Counted from the stretch's first letter, positions 35,022 to 45,191 are shown. The stretch is 64,000 bases of DNA from Psychromonas ossibalaenae ATCC BAA-1528 (GCF_000381745.1 NZ_KB906992.1:1-64000); one strand, 5' to 3'. Numbers and translations are program-made. Notes: generated by a model not told the origin, from the sequence alone.

Positions 35022-36425
35022 ATGACTCAGCGCATTAAAATCAAAGAGATAAAAACCACACATAAAGACAGTGCAGATCGTTTTAACCCCGGCAACCGAA
35101 TTTATGTACGCGCAGCTTATGGTTTTTTCCAAAAATTACGCCGTTATACTGGCTGGGGTCTTATTTTATTATTTCTAGCTTTACCTATGATCCGCTGGAA
35201 TGGCCATCAGGCAATATTACTGGATTTTGGCAAACAGCAGTTTCATATTTTTAGTATGACCCTGTTCCCGCAGGATTTAACTCTGCTCGCCTGGTTATTT
35301 ATTATCGCCGCCTTTGCATTGTTCTTTTTTACTACTTACCTGGGACGAATATGGTGCGGTTATACCTGTCCGCAAACCGTCTGGACCTTTATTTTTATCT
35401 GGTTTGAAGAACGCTTCGAAGGATCCGCGAATAAACGTAAGCGCCTGGATCAGATGCCCTGGGACTTTAACAAAATCTGGCGGAAAACAGCTAAGCATAC
35501 GGGTTGGTTAGTCGTTTCATTGTTCACAGGTTTAGCTTTCTGCTCTTATTTTGTACCTGTTGAGCAGCTTTACGGTGATTTTTTTACTCTGCAGAGCAGT
35601 TCACTGATACAACTTAGTATTTTCATCTTTACCATATCAACCTATGCCAATGCGGGCTGGATGCGTTCAATTTTCTGCATCCATATGTGCCCCTACTCGC
35701 GCTTTCAGTCGGCAATGTTTGATAAAAACACCTACATTGTCGGTTACGATACAAAACGCGGAGAAAGCCGCGGAGCAAGACGCCGCAGCGCAGACCCTAA
35801 AGAACTGGGCCTGGGCGACTGTGTTGACTGTGATCTATGTGTTCAGGTATGCCCATCCGGTATAGATATTCGTGAAGGCCTGCAGTATGAATGTATTAAC
35901 TGCGGTGCCTGTGTTGATGCTTGTGATCAGACCATGGATAAAATGGGTTACCCGCGGGGATTAATTGCATACACTTCAGAACAGAAGCTTGAAGGTAAAG
36001 AAACCAAGTTATTACGCCCTAAAATCATTGGTTACGGTCTGATGCTGGGAATCATGGTGGTGATGTTCGCAGTTAATATCTTCAACCTAAGCAGTGCTGA
36101 AATGGAAATTCTGCGTGATAGAACCGCTTTATACCGCGAAAACAGCGAAGGTCTGATCGAAAATACCTATACACTGAAAATTCTTAATAAAACACTTAAC
36201 CCGCAGACTTATGATTTATCAATTTCCGGCCTACCGGATGCGCAGCTGATCGGTCCTAAGCAGATAGTGATTAACTCGGGTGAAATATTAACCCAGCCGA
36301 TTGCGGTCGCCGTTGATGCCTATGGAATAAAAGCGAAAAAAATAATGATCACCATTACTTTAACCAGCAGCAGCGGTGATGTCGAAAAGATTGAACAGCA
36401 GAGCCCGTTCTTTATCGGTTTATAA
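35022..36425 (+). CDS. ccoG: Cytochrome c oxidase accessory protein CcoG
   Basis: Membrane iron-sulfur protein of 467 residues (RdxA/FixG family), implicated in copper handling for cbb3 oxidase assembly. It has membrane segments near 50-110 and 165-215, the cysteine motifs RIWCGYTCPQTVW and CIHMCPYSRFQS, two 4Fe-4S clusters (CVDCDLCVQVCP; CINCGACVDACD) in the cytoplasmic part, one further helix and a C-terminal immunoglobulin-like domain. A TATAAT hexamer lies at 34981-34986. No cco oxidase genes are nearby. Confidence 0.93.
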   Translation: MTQRIKIKEIKTTHKDSADRFNPGNRIYVRAAYGFFQKLRRYTGWGLILLFLALPMIRWNGHQAILLDFGKQQFHIFSMTLFPQDLTLLAWLFIIAAFALFFFTTYLGRIWCGYTCPQTVWTFIFIWFEERFEGSANKRKRLDQMPWDFNKIWRKTAKHTGWLVVSLFTGLAFCSYFVPVEQLYGDFFTLQSSSLIQLSIFIFTISTYANAGWMRSIFCIHMCPYSRFQSAMFDKNTYIVGYDTKRGESRGARRRSADPKELGLGDCVDCDLCVQVCPSGIDIREGLQYECINCGACVDACDQTMDKMGYPRGLIAYTSEQKLEGKETKLLRPKIIGYGLMLGIMVVMFAVNIFNLSSAEMEILRDRTALYRENSEGLIENTYTLKILNKTLNPQTYDLSISGLPDAQLIGPKQIVINSGEILTQPIAVAVDAYGIKAKKIMITITLTSSSGDVEKIEQQSPFFIGL

Positions 36426-36429
36426 TTAT

Positions 36430-36586
36430 ACCAATTCCATTAATTAAATGATCTATTTAGGCGTAGGAAAAATGGATGAAAGCAAGGCGTTGATTGCAGT
36501 AACTAGTTATTCTAATTACAAAATCAAGGGCGAAGCTAGCGTTCATTTTAACAAGCATAAATGAATAGAAAATTAGTGGATTTGGT
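36430..36586. mobile_element. MITE-like element with terminal inverted repeats
   Basis: A non-coding ~157-bp block directly behind ccoG. Its left end reads ACCAATTCCATTAATT and its right end, on the opposite strand, ACCAAATCCACTAATT: 14 of 16 bases agree. The interior carries CAAGGCGTTGATTGCAGTAA and a second half echoing GAAC/GTTC symmetry. Related blocks starting ACCAATTCCAyTAAT are, as far as I recall, common in Shewanella, Vibrio and Psychromonas genomes. No transposase, so it would be moved in trans. Confidence 0.6.
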
Positions 36587-36598
36587 CTTCATCCCAAA

Positions 36599-36614
36599 GG
36601 CGCTGATTAGCGCC
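36599..36614. terminator. Short GC hairpin before srkA, weak terminator candidate
   Basis: GGCGCT-GATT-AGCGCC forms a perfect 6-bp stem followed by AAAATTTTT. It could be the original ccoG terminator pushed away by the MITE-like block, or a regulatory hairpin in the srkA leader 20 bp before the ATG. Confidence 0.4.
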
Positions 36615-36633
36615 AAAATTTTTAAGAGCAGTT

Positions 36634-37626
36634 ATGACAGAAACAAACTTTAGTTACACTTCCCTCACCCCGGAGCTGCAGCTGGATGCTTTAGCCAGTA
36701 TCGGCATTTATCCGGAAAGCGGGTTAAGCGCGCTTAATTCTTATGAGAATCGTGTTTTTTCATTCACTGATGAAAATCAAAGCCGCTGCGTGGTGAAGTT
36801 TTACCGCCCGCAGCGCTGGACTGAAGCACAATTGCATGAAGAGCAGAGGTTCAGTCTCGAACTCAGTGAGCAGGGATGCGATATAGCAGCTCCAGTTATT
36901 ATAAACGGGCAGAGTCTGTTTCACTTTCAGGGATACACTTTTGCCCTGTTTCATAACCTCTCTGCACGCTCTATGGAGCTTGATAATATTGATATACTCT
37001 ATGAAGCAGGACGCGCTTTAGGAAAAATGCATCGTATCGGCGCACAAAGCTCTTTTCAACATAGAGAGCACCTGGATCTGCAGACCATGCTAACAAACCC
37101 GATTAAAGAGCTGCAGAAAAGCCGCTACATTCCGGATTTTATCAAGCCAGAACTGTTTATCACACTACAAAGCATAGAGAAGGAAGTAAGCCCCCTGCTT
37201 TCTAAATATGATTTTGCTGAGATTCGTCTGCATGGAGACTGTCACGCAAGCAACATTTTAATCAGCAATGATCTGCCCTTTTTTGTCGATTTCGATGACT
37301 GCAAAACCGGCCCCGCTATTCAGGATTTATGGATGTTAATAAATGGTGATATGCAGGAAAAGCAGCTGCAGCTTTCTATGCTGCTGGATGGTTATCAAGA
37401 AGAATATCAGTTTAACCAGCAGGAACTGAGCTTAATTGAGCCGCTGCGTTGTATGCGCATGGTTAATTATGTGAACTGGATCAGCAATAGATGGTCAGAT
37501 CCGGCATTTCCATTGAACTTTCCTTGGTTTACAACTGACCAATACTGGAAAGAATTGTTACAATTGCTGCAGCATCAACTAGCTGCACTTAAGGAAGCAC
37601 CTATTTCTCTGCAGCCGGGTTATTAA
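36634..37626 (+). CDS. srkA: Stress response kinase A (SrkA/RdoA)
   Basis: Ser/Thr protein kinase of the aminoglycoside phosphotransferase fold, 330 residues. ENRVFSF and CVVKFYRPQRWT with the ATP-binding Lys, catalytic HGDCHASNIL, and metal-binding FVDFDDCKTGPAIQDLW are all present. In E. coli the gene precedes dsbA and belongs to the Cpx envelope stress regulon; the order is the same here, with a 55-bp gap. Confidence 0.94.
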   Translation: MTETNFSYTSLTPELQLDALASIGIYPESGLSALNSYENRVFSFTDENQSRCVVKFYRPQRWTEAQLHEEQRFSLELSEQGCDIAAPVIINGQSLFHFQGYTFALFHNLSARSMELDNIDILYEAGRALGKMHRIGAQSSFQHREHLDLQTMLTNPIKELQKSRYIPDFIKPELFITLQSIEKEVSPLLSKYDFAEIRLHGDCHASNILISNDLPFFVDFDDCKTGPAIQDLWMLINGDMQEKQLQLSMLLDGYQEEYQFNQQELSLIEPLRCMRMVNYVNWISNRWSDPAFPLNFPWFTTDQYWKELLQLLQHQLAALKEAPISLQPGY

Positions 37627-37681
37627 TTCAGCTGTTGACAACAACATAATAAAAATTATTAATTTAATAAAGGATAATACA

Positions 37682-38290
37682 ATGAAGAAAGTCTTTGCAC
37701 TTTTCCTGGGTTTAATACTGCTTCCACTGACAGCAAATGCTGTTGATTACAAAGAAGGTACTCATTACGAGATTGTTAAACAAACAGCAACAGCGGAGCC
37801 TGAAGTAGTAGAGTTTTTCTCATTTTACTGTGGGCACTGTTTTAAATTCGAACCTTTAATGAGCGCAATGAAAGAGAAGCTGCCTAAAGATGTGACAATC
37901 AAAAAAAATCACGTTAACTTCTTAGGTAAAGAAATGGGCCCTCAGCTTACACAAGCTTTTGCCGCTGCAGAAATGCTTCAGGTTGACGATAAGTTTTCCA
38001 GCCTGGTATTTGATCAAATCCATACTCAGCGTAAAGCAATTAACGGTGAACAGGATATCCTGGCTATTTTCGAAAAAACAGGTATTACTCAATCTGAAGC
38101 CAAAGGTGCATTAGCAAGTTTTCCAGTGAGCGGTTTAGCATCACAAATGAAACGTAATACAGAAACATTCCGTATCAGCGGTGTACCGGCAATCATAGTC
38201 AACGGCAAATACAAGGTAAACACAGGTTCAGTGCGAAGCACTGAAGAGTTTATCGCTTTAGTCGACTTCTTATCGAAGAAAACCAACTAA
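37682..38290 (+). CDS. dsbA: Periplasmic thiol:disulfide oxidoreductase DsbA, CGHC active site
   Basis: Introduces disulfides into exported proteins. The 202-residue precursor has a signal peptide ending at Ala20, a thioredoxin fold with Cys50-Gly-His-Cys53 in FFSFYCGHCFKFEP, the inserted helical domain, and the cis-proline loop SGVPAIIVNGKY. E. coli DsbA has CPHC; CGHC is the dipeptide of protein disulfide isomerases and would be expected to be less oxidising. AAAGGATAA precedes the ATG. A terminator follows. Confidence 0.95.
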   Translation: MKKVFALFLGLILLPLTANAVDYKEGTHYEIVKQTATAEPEVVEFFSFYCGHCFKFEPLMSAMKEKLPKDVTIKKNHVNFLGKEMGPQLTQAFAAAEMLQVDDKFSSLVFDQIHTQRKAINGEQDILAIFEKTGITQSEAKGALASFPVSGLASQMKRNTETFRISGVPAIIVNGKYKVNTGSVRSTEEFIALVDFLSKKTN

Positions 38291-38321
38291 AAACATAAGC
38301 CATTGAAATAAAACAACTAAC

Positions 38322-38343
38322 GGCCGCTATCGCGGCCTTTTTT
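38322..38343 (+). terminator. Rho-independent terminator of dsbA
   Basis: GGCCGC-TATC-GCGGCC followed by TTTTTT, 32 bp behind the dsbA stop. Confidence 0.9.
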
Positions 38344-38398
38344 GTGCACTGTTATTTTTATGGCATAATAGCCCCACATTGATGTAGGAGCATTATCT

Positions 38399-39064
38399 TT
38401 GAAAACCGTATTCAACAATGCAGCGCAAATAAAATCTGTTTTACGAGATCTGCACAATCAGAAAGAATCAACCAAAGCACAAATAGTCGCTATCAGCGGC
38501 ATTGAAGGCGGCGGCAAACGCGCACTAACCGATAAAGTGGCGGCGGCTTTAGCACTAGAAGGTGTTCGAGTTGCAGTTGTCCATTGCGATGACTGGGAAG
38601 CCAGTGAGAGTGTACGCTTTAATGTAATGAGCAGCCCGGAAGAATATTATTTAAATGCTTATCGTTTTGATGAAATGGTTGAACAGCTGATTTTACCGCT
38701 TAAGCTGTTCGGCAGTATCAAAACATCGGTAACACTGGATGATGTCTTAAATCCTCGTACTGTAGACTATGATTTTACTGATATTGATCTGATTCTTATC
38801 GAGGGTGTTTATCTGCTGCAGGAAGCCTATATGGACCTCTATGACTATACCTGCTGGGTCGCAAGTGATTATGACGCCGCTTTTGCCCGCTTAGCCGGTC
38901 AAGCTGATATAGAGCAGTCTCAAGAGGCATTAGTGAATCTGTTTGAGTTATTAATTAAGCCTGCCGGCCAGTACCATATCTACACAGATGATCCACAGGG
39001 TCGTGCCAAGTCTGTCTATATTGAACAAGAAAATATTGAAAATGAAGATAAATCCGCTACTTGA
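38399..39064 (+). CDS. P-loop uridine/panthothenate-kinase-like protein next to coaA
   Basis: A 221-residue protein with the layout of small nucleoside kinases: [19 protein letters not shown] at 30-48, then [12 protein letters not shown] and [12 protein letters not shown] as Walker B-like strand. The phosphate loop reads G-I-E-G-G-G-K-R (34-41), with Arg where Ser/Thr normally binds magnesium, so activity may be altered. Start is TTG 38399 with AGGAG 8 bases upstream. It overlaps coaA by 23 bp and is probably cotranscribed. Substrate unknown. Confidence 0.72.
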   Translation: MKTVFNNAAQIKSVLRDLHNQKESTKAQIVAISGIEGGGKRALTDKVAAALALEGVRVAVVHCDDWEASESVRFNVMSSPEEYYLNAYRFDEMVEQLILPLKLFGSIKTSVTLDDVLNPRTVDYDFTDIDLILIEGVYLLQEAYMDLYDYTCWVASDYDAAFARLAGQADIEQSQEALVNLFELLIKPAGQYHIYTDDPQGRAKSVYIEQENIENEDKSAT

Positions 39065-40004
39065 TCAGCACAATATTCACAGTGCTTATATGCACTTTGA
39101 ACGTAAGCAGTGGGCCGAGCTGCGCGACAATGTACAGTTAACACTTTCTGAAGAAGACCTGCAGCAGCTGCAGGGCATCAACGAATCAATTTCAATTCAA
39201 GAAGTTATTGATATTTATCTGCCGCTTTCCCGTTTGCTTAATTTATATGTTGAAGCACAGCAGTACCGTCACACTGTACGCGATAAATTTCTGAGCAGCA
39301 GCAATGAGCATGTACCCTATGTGATAGGCATAGCAGGCAGTGTAGCTGTAGGTAAAAGTACCACGGCACGTATTTTACAAGCTTTGTTATCACGCTGGCC
39401 GGAACATCCGAAGGTTGCCTTAGTCACTACCGACGGTTTTTTACGCCCCAATCAGGATTTAGTCGCCCGTAACTTAATGCATAAAAAAGGCTTCCCCGAG
39501 AGTTTTGATATTAAAGCTCTAGTTGACTTTGTTGCAGCTATAAAATCGGGTAAAGAGCAGGTTTCTGCCCCGATATACTCGCATCTGACCTACGATATTA
39601 TTCCGGAGAAGTCGATTTCCGTTAAAAAGCCCGATATCGTGATTTTAGAAGGGCTGAATGTACTACAGACCGCTATTAACTATCCCGATCACCCGCATCG
39701 TATTTTCGTTTCGGATTTTGTCGATTTCTCAATCTTTGTTGATGCTGATACCGACTTATTAAAACAGTGGTATATTCAGCGTTTTTTGAAGTTCCGTGAA
39801 GGTGCATTTACCGATCCGAATGCTTATTTCCATGGCTACTCAAAGATGTCTGAACGTGAAGCCATCTCTATTGCAGGAAAAATATGGGATGAAATTAACG
39901 GCATAAACTTAGAAGAGAACATTCGCCCTACACGTGACAGAGCCAACCTGATCCTTAAAAAAGCGACCAATCACCAGGTATCAAGCGTTAAATTACGCAA
40001 ATAA
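39042..40004 (+). CDS. coaA: Type I pantothenate kinase CoaA
   Basis: First step of coenzyme A synthesis, 320 residues. [28 protein letters not shown] is the P-loop region, LVTTDGFL and ILEGLNVLQ the Walker B area, [14 protein letters not shown] and [10 protein letters not shown] follow. ATG 39042 ([11 protein letters not shown]) is preferred over 38988 because the family begins about ten residues before [14 protein letters not shown]; this start lies within the previous gene, so translation is likely coupled. Confidence 0.95.
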   Translation: MKINPLLDQHNIHSAYMHFERKQWAELRDNVQLTLSEEDLQQLQGINESISIQEVIDIYLPLSRLLNLYVEAQQYRHTVRDKFLSSSNEHVPYVIGIAGSVAVGKSTTARILQALLSRWPEHPKVALVTTDGFLRPNQDLVARNLMHKKGFPESFDIKALVDFVAAIKSGKEQVSAPIYSHLTYDIIPEKSISVKKPDIVILEGLNVLQTAINYPDHPHRIFVSDFVDFSIFVDADTDLLKQWYIQRFLKFREGAFTDPNAYFHGYSKMSEREAISIAGKIWDEINGINLEENIRPTRDRANLILKKATNHQVSSVKLRK

Positions 40005-40050
40005 TAACTCTGAACCTAAGGTCATAGGTCTAAGTATTTTTCAGATATAT

Positions 40051-40073
40051 AAAAGGCGCAAAATGCGCCTTTT
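40051..40073. terminator. Bidirectional terminator between coaA and glpX
   Basis: AAAAGGCGCA-AAA-TGCGCCTTTT, a perfect 10-bp stem between two convergent genes. Confidence 0.88.
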
Positions 40074-40090
40074 AATAGTTATCCTTAAAA

Positions 40091-41104
40091 TTAAAGAATG
40101 ATTTCTTTTAATTTCGGATCTTTACGATCTAAATAATGAATAGAATGAATACGGCGTACTGTACGGGATTTACCACGTACCAATAGTGTTTCTGTTGTTG
40201 CCATACGACCGTCTACACTAACACCTTCAACTAAATCACCTTTAGTAATGCCCGTCGCAGAGAAGATGATGTTGTCATTTTTCACTAAGTCTTCAAGTTT
40301 TAATACTTTATTCACTTCAATACCTTGTTCGGCACAACGTCTGGTCTCTTCTTCACCTATTTTAATATTCTCAGGTGTTGCTTCTTTAACCATAGGACGG
40401 GGAATCAAACGAGCCTGCATATTACCGTCTAATGCACGGACTACTGCAGCCGAGATAACTCCCTCAGGCGCTCCGCCGATACAATAAAGTACATCAACCT
40501 GATTATCCGGCATACAGGCTAATACAGCGATAGCCACATCACCGTCAGGGATAGCAAAGACACGACAACCTAAACCCTGCATATCTTTGATCACACGATC
40601 ATGACGAGGTTTTGCAAGTGTTGCTACGGTTAATTCACTTAAAGGCTTACCTAAAGCAAGCGCAATGGCTTTTAAGTTCTGCTCTAAAGAGAGTTCCAAA
40701 TCAATCGAATCTTTAGCATTTGGACCAACAATTAGTTTTTCCATATACATATCCGGCGCACGTAAGAAACTGCCTTTCTCACCAATCGCTAATACTGCAA
40801 GTGCATTAGACTGCCCCATTGCAGTCATTCGTGTTCCTTCAATAGGATCTACAGCGATATCAACAGCATCACCACCGGCTTCTGTTCCAACATGTTCACC
40901 GATATAAAGCATCGGTGCATCATCGATTTCACCTTCACCGATAACAATCTCACCATCGATATCGATCTGATTGAAAATCAAACGCATAGCTTCAACAGCT
41001 GCACCATCTGCGGTATTTTTATCACCACGGCCTAACCATTTATAAGCAGCTAATGCAGCGGCTTCAGTTACTCGAGAAAATTCTATTGCTAATTCGCGTC
41101 TCAT
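40091..41104 (-). CDS. glpX: Class II fructose-1,6-bisphosphatase GlpX
   Basis: Gluconeogenic phosphatase of 337 residues (E. coli 336). Metal and substrate motifs: GEGEIDDAPMLYIGE, DIAVDPIEGTRMTAMGQSNALAV, GGAPEGVISAAVVRALDG, and IIFSATGITKGDL. Single gene leftward. Fits an organism growing on sugar acids and lactate. Confidence 0.96.
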   Translation of the reverse strand: MRRELAIEFSRVTEAAALAAYKWLGRGDKNTADGAAVEAMRLIFNQIDIDGEIVIGEGEIDDAPMLYIGEHVGTEAGGDAVDIAVDPIEGTRMTAMGQSNALAVLAIGEKGSFLRAPDMYMEKLIVGPNAKDSIDLELSLEQNLKAIALALGKPLSELTVATLAKPRHDRVIKDMQGLGCRVFAIPDGDVAIAVLACMPDNQVDVLYCIGGAPEGVISAAVVRALDGNMQARLIPRPMVKEATPENIKIGEEETRRCAEQGIEVNKVLKLEDLVKNDNIIFSATGITKGDLVEGVSVDGRMATTETLLVRGKSRTVRRIHSIHYLDRKDPKLKEIIL

Positions 41105-41200
41105 TATATGAGCTCCCAGTTTAAAACATTGTTTTTAGATTAAAATTCTGTCCTGACAAGAAAATATTGTCAGCTGTAATTGTTGTTTTTATTACCATTA

Positions 41201-42415
41201 TTACTGTTCTGTTACTAATTTTACTGCTTGTTTAAACTTAACCATCGCCAGGCGTATCTGCTCATGACTAATATTTAATGCCGGGGCAAAACGGATCACA
41301 TTCGCACCTGCTACCAGCACTAACAACCCCTGTTCTGCACTTGCCAGAAAGAACTCTTTAGCGCGATCTTTATACTGCTCATTTAGCACAGCACCTAATA
41401 ATAAACCTGCACCACGCACTTCTTTAAAAACCGCAAATTCGTTATTAATTTCTGCTAATAAATCGCGAAGTAATATCTCTTTATCTTTAACTCCCTGGAG
41501 CATTTGCGGCGTATTGATTAAATCAAAAGCTTTATTTGCCACTGCACAGGCCAGCGGGTTACCGCCAAAAGTTGTGCCATGAGTACCTACTGTCAGACTG
41601 TCTGCAAACTTAGTAAGTGTTAACATAGCCGCAATAGGGAAACCAGCCCCCAGTGATTTAGCCGATGTTACAACATCAGGTGTTATTCCCAGCCCCATAT
41701 AGGCAAACAGTTCACCGGTTCGCCCCATGCCCGTCTGTACTTCATCAAAAATCATTAATGCATGGTGTTTATCACATAATTCACGAACGCCCTGCGCAAA
41801 AGCTTTATCAATAGGTAAAACGCCGCCTTCTCCCTGTAGAGGCTCTAAAATGACGGCACAGGTTTTGTCTGAAATAGTCTTTGCTAAGCTTTCTAAATCA
41901 TTATATTCAATATGCGTGATATCAGCGGGCTTCGGACCAAATCCATCTGAATACGCTGGTTGCCCGCCTGCTGTAACAGTAAAAAAAGTACGACCATGAA
42001 ATCCCTGATAAAACGCAATAATTTCGGTTTTTTCTTTTGAATAATTATCAAAAGCAAAACGACGCGCAAGTTTTAAAGCTGCTTCATTGGCTTCCGCACC
42101 GGAATTTGCAAAAAAAACCTTTTCAGCGAAAGTATTAGCCACCAGTTTCTGCGCTAATGTTAATGCAGGTTCATTGGTGTAAATATTACTGACATGCCAT
42201 AACTTTTTTGCCTGCTGCGTTAATACATCAACCAGTTCAGGATGTGCATGTCCCAGTGCATTAACTGCTATGCCGCCGGTTAAATCTAAGTATTCATTGT
42301 CTTCCTGGTCCCACACACGAGAGCCCTCACCGCGCACGGGTATCATAGCTAAAGGAGCATAATTAGGCACCATAACCTGATCAAATAATGGACGAGTAAT
42401 TTGTGTGTTTGACAT
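41201..42415 (-). CDS. argD: Acetylornithine/succinyldiaminopimelate aminotransferase ArgD
   Basis: PLP enzyme of 404 residues for arginine and possibly lysine synthesis. [67 protein letters not shown] and [15 protein letters not shown], with the PLP-binding Lys, are clear. The catabolic paralogue AstC is similar; proximity to pabA, as in the pabA-argD order of other gammaproteobacteria, and absence of other ast genes favour ArgD. Confidence 0.9.
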   Translation of the reverse strand: MSNTQITRPLFDQVMVPNYAPLAMIPVRGEGSRVWDQEDNEYLDLTGGIAVNALGHAHPELVDVLTQQAKKLWHVSNIYTNEPALTLAQKLVANTFAEKVFFANSGAEANEAALKLARRFAFDNYSKEKTEIIAFYQGFHGRTFFTVTAGGQPAYSDGFGPKPADITHIEYNDLESLAKTISDKTCAVILEPLQGEGGVLPIDKAFAQGVRELCDKHHALMIFDEVQTGMGRTGELFAYMGLGITPDVVTSAKSLGAGFPIAAMLTLTKFADSLTVGTHGTTFGGNPLACAVANKAFDLINTPQMLQGVKDKEILLRDLLAEINNEFAVFKEVRGAGLLLGAVLNEQYKDRAKEFFLASAEQGLLVLVAGANVIRFAPALNISHEQIRLAMVKFKQAVKLVTEQ

Positions 42416-42559
42416 AAGAAAATCCTTTAATGGTGTAAAACAGATTAATCGACATTAATATACGCACTTATTTTTTGAAACCAATAGCTAATAGCAATAC
42501 AACTGAATTCTTTTCCACACAACCGGCGGAAGACAACTCTATTTTACAGCCGTACTCAT

Positions 42560-43129
42560 TTATCCTTGTTTAATAAAATTATTTAACAGCTGCAGACCTT
42601 GTTCTGAGCAGATACTTTCCGGGTGAAACTGCACACCTTCAACGGCTAATGTTTTATGACGAACCGCCATAATTTCACTACCGTCAAGCACCGTTGCAGA
42701 GACATCTAAACAATCCGGCAGACTTTCCGGTTTAAGTACTAAACTGTGATAACGAGTAATATCTAAAGGGTTATTTAACCCCCTGAAAACACCTTTGCCA
42801 TCATGCTTTATCAATGAATTTTTACCATGCATGACTTTAGCTGCTCGAACAACCTGCGCGCCGAAAACCTGACCAATGCTCTGATGACCCAAACAAACAC
42901 CTAATAGGGGGATCTTCCCGGCAAACCGTTCAATAGCAGCCAGCGAAATACCCGCTTCATTTGGTGTACAGGGACCGGGAGAAATAACTAAATGATCGGG
43001 ATTAAGATCGGCAATTTCTTTAAGGCTGATCTGATCATTTCTTTTTACAATAACCTCTTGTTTTAATTCACTAAAATATTGAACCAGGTTATAGGTAAAA
43101 GAATCATAATTATCGATCATTAACAGCAT
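42560..43129 (-). CDS. pabA: Aminodeoxychorismate synthase component II (PabA)
   Basis: Glutamine amidotransferase of 189 residues supplying ammonia for p-aminobenzoate. [28 protein letters not shown], catalytic [16 protein letters not shown] and [12 protein letters not shown] with the His-Glu pair. The frame is open to 43207, but [11 protein letters not shown] at 43129 matches the family start. It may also serve anthranilate synthase. Confidence 0.94.
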   Translation of the reverse strand: MLLMIDNYDSFTYNLVQYFSELKQEVIVKRNDQISLKEIADLNPDHLVISPGPCTPNEAGISLAAIERFAGKIPLLGVCLGHQSIGQVFGAQVVRAAKVMHGKNSLIKHDGKGVFRGLNNPLDITRYHSLVLKPESLPDCLDVSATVLDGSEIMAVRHKTLAVEGVQFHPESICSEQGLQLLNNFIKQG

Positions 43130-43278
43130 GAATGGTCTAACCTGTGTATAAGTAAAATAACAAAGCAGGTATTTTAACATCAGCCAACAACTTAATACCA
43201 ATAACATAAACTAAGTTCACAATAATAAGGCTGATAATAATATTTAAAACAACAGCTGATTTTCATTCGGAGTTCATT

Positions 43279-44175
43279 ATGAACAAAAAAAAAGTACTTA
43301 TTATTGGTTCTTCGGGATTAATCGGCTCTGTTTTAGTGCCTTTTTTACAAAGACACGGTTTTGAAGTGGGGAGGTTATTACGCAGGACACAGGAGGAACA
43401 TCCGTACTGGGACATAGAAAATAAATCACTGTGTTTAAAAAATTTTAACAACCCGAATATAATCATAAACTTAGCAGGAGAAAATATCGCTTCAGGGCGC
43501 TGGACAAAAAAGAAAAAACAGCAGCTTATAGACAGTCGAATTTTATCTACCCAGTTATTGGTTGAACACTTTAAAAACATCCAGCCGGCACCAGAGCTGT
43601 TCATAAACGCATCTGCCATTGGTTTTTATGGTGACAGGGGAGAAAAGCAGATGTATGAAGACTGCAGCCCCGGGATTGATTTTGTTAGTCATTTAAGTAA
43701 GTTATGGGAACAAAGCAGTCAGGATATTAAAACCGTCGGAACCCGCTTAATTAACTTACGTACGGGGCTTGTTCTTAGTAAAGAAGGAGGAGCTTTAGCT
43801 AAAATGTCACCTGCTTTTAAACTAGGCCTAGGCGGCCGGATCGGGTCAGGAAAACAGATCATGAGCTGGATTGATATCAATGATTTTCTGAAAGCCCTTT
43901 TGTTTATCATTAACAACCAGCAGATAAGTGGGCCGGTAAATATGGTCTCGCCGAATCCTGTTTCTAATCAAAACTTTAGCCAGTTACTCGCAAAACAATT
44001 ACAACGTCCGTGTCTGTTTCCTTTACCGGAGTTTGCTGTAAAGTTCTTATTTTCTGAAATGGGTAAAGAATTACTGCTGGCAAGTACCAATGTTTTTCCA
44101 AAAAAATTAATCGATGCGGGTTTTGAATTTGAATATGAAAAACTGCAGAAGAGTTTATTAAAACAGCTGGGCTAG
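43279..44175 (+). CDS. yfcH: TIGR01777-family NAD(P)-dependent epimerase (YfcH-like)
   Basis: Extended short-chain dehydrogenase-like protein of 298 residues with Rossmann motif IIGSSGLIGSVLVPFL, INLAGENIASGRWT, FINASAIGFYGDRG, RTGLVLSKEGGALAKM and a C-terminal DUF1731-type segment. The reaction is unknown; it is similar in length and pattern to E. coli YfcH. Last protein gene before the regulatory RNA region. Confidence 0.87.
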   Translation: MNKKKVLIIGSSGLIGSVLVPFLQRHGFEVGRLLRRTQEEHPYWDIENKSLCLKNFNNPNIIINLAGENIASGRWTKKKKQQLIDSRILSTQLLVEHFKNIQPAPELFINASAIGFYGDRGEKQMYEDCSPGIDFVSHLSKLWEQSSQDIKTVGTRLINLRTGLVLSKEGGALAKMSPAFKLGLGGRIGSGKQIMSWIDINDFLKALLFIINNQQISGPVNMVSPNPVSNQNFSQLLAKQLQRPCLFPLPEFAVKFLFSEMGKELLLASTNVFPKKLIDAGFEFEYEKLQKSLLKQLG

Positions 44176-44272
44176 GTATATATCTAAAAATTAAACGTCG
44201 AAAAAGAAAGGCCAGCCAGGGCACTTAACTTAGCTAAGTTTTTTGAAACTCAGCTAAAAATAAATAAATCGT

Positions 44273-44743
44273 AGAAAAAGGAAAGGGCAGCCGAAGCTGC
44301 CCTAAGTTTAGTCACTCTATCTGATCCGTGATAGTTGATGCTCCCTGCTGTACATCCGTTTGACTATGCCTATCCAAGGCGTCCACTTCCCAATCCTTTG
44401 GGTACATCCTTATAACATCCGTATGAGATAAACATCCTGCTTATCAATCATCTCCCTTTCCTTAGGAGGTGTCCTTCTTTTGTCATCCTGACTTAATAAC
44501 ATCAATCCTAGATATTACTAATCTTCCATCCTGGAAGTGATCCTTAACCGCATCCTGCAGCTTGTTCCGTTTATCATCCTGATATATAAAACAATCCTGT
44601 TTTATAATCTCCTGTCCTAGGAGTGTCCTTTTGTCATCCTGACCTGATAAATAATCCTAATTTATCATTAACAACATCCTGTTGTTATCCATGCATCTTC
44701 CGTTGATTGTTTCACATCCTGTAAAACACTCTCCTTCCTTGCG
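44273..44743 (-). ncRNA. csrB: CsrB-family CsrA-sequestering regulatory RNA, copy 1
   Basis: The minus strand encodes about 470 nt of consecutive short hairpins whose loops read AGGAT or similar, the binding site of the translational regulator CsrA. I count about 33 GGA triplets and 8 exact CAGGATG words. Clear hairpins include CTTCC-AGGAT-GGAAG, CTCCT-AGGAC-AGGAG, AACAAC-AGGAT-GTTGTT and GTTTTAC-AGGAT-GTAAAAC. The 3' end is a textbook terminator, GGGCAGC-TTCG-GCTGCCC (44302-44285) followed by TTTCCTTTTT. A TATTAT -10-like hexamer lies at 44755-44750, placing the start near 44743. Such RNAs titrate CsrA and so switch carbon storage, motility and virulence-type traits. No protein reading frame here is credible. 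The 5' end is estimated. Confidence 0.9.
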
Positions 44744-44902
44744 GTATAAATAATACGTCTGAACAGCCTTAAATATTGTATGCAAAAAAATATATTTTCA
44801 AACAAATGTAAAGAACAAAACAAATAACACATTAAATTCAATGCGTTACAAAAAAACATTCATCGAGCAAGACATAATTCAGCGTTTAACAGGCAGGATC
44901 TC

Positions 44903-44930
44903 TGCTAAGAGCAATGGTCGATCTCTCACA
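44903..44930 (-). promoter_or_regulatory. UvrY/GacA-type activator site upstream of csr copy 1
   Basis: On the minus strand this 28-bp block reads TGTGAGAGATCGACCATT followed by GCTCTTAGCA, an imperfect inverted repeat. It resembles the TGTRAGAGAT...CTTACA sites bound by the BarA/UvrY (GacS/GacA, VarS/VarA) response regulator before csrB genes, and sits about 160-190 bp before the predicted start, at nearly the same distance as in copy 2. Confidence 0.7.
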
Positions 44931-45191
44931 AGACATGTTTTCTATATTAATTTTTTCAGGGTAAATGCAGTAAAATAATTCAACCTGACTGTTTATAATA
45001 AACAAACATAGCCGAATAATTTTTGTTATTAGATTGATAAAAAAGAATTATTACAAAAAATGGCACAAAGTATACGACGGAATAAAACAGTTGAAACGGT
45101 GGTATTAACGGTTGTGAAAAGAAAAAGGCAGCCAGGGCTCTTGATGTTAGCTAAGTTTTATTGAAGATCAACTATAAGTAAATAAGTCGTA

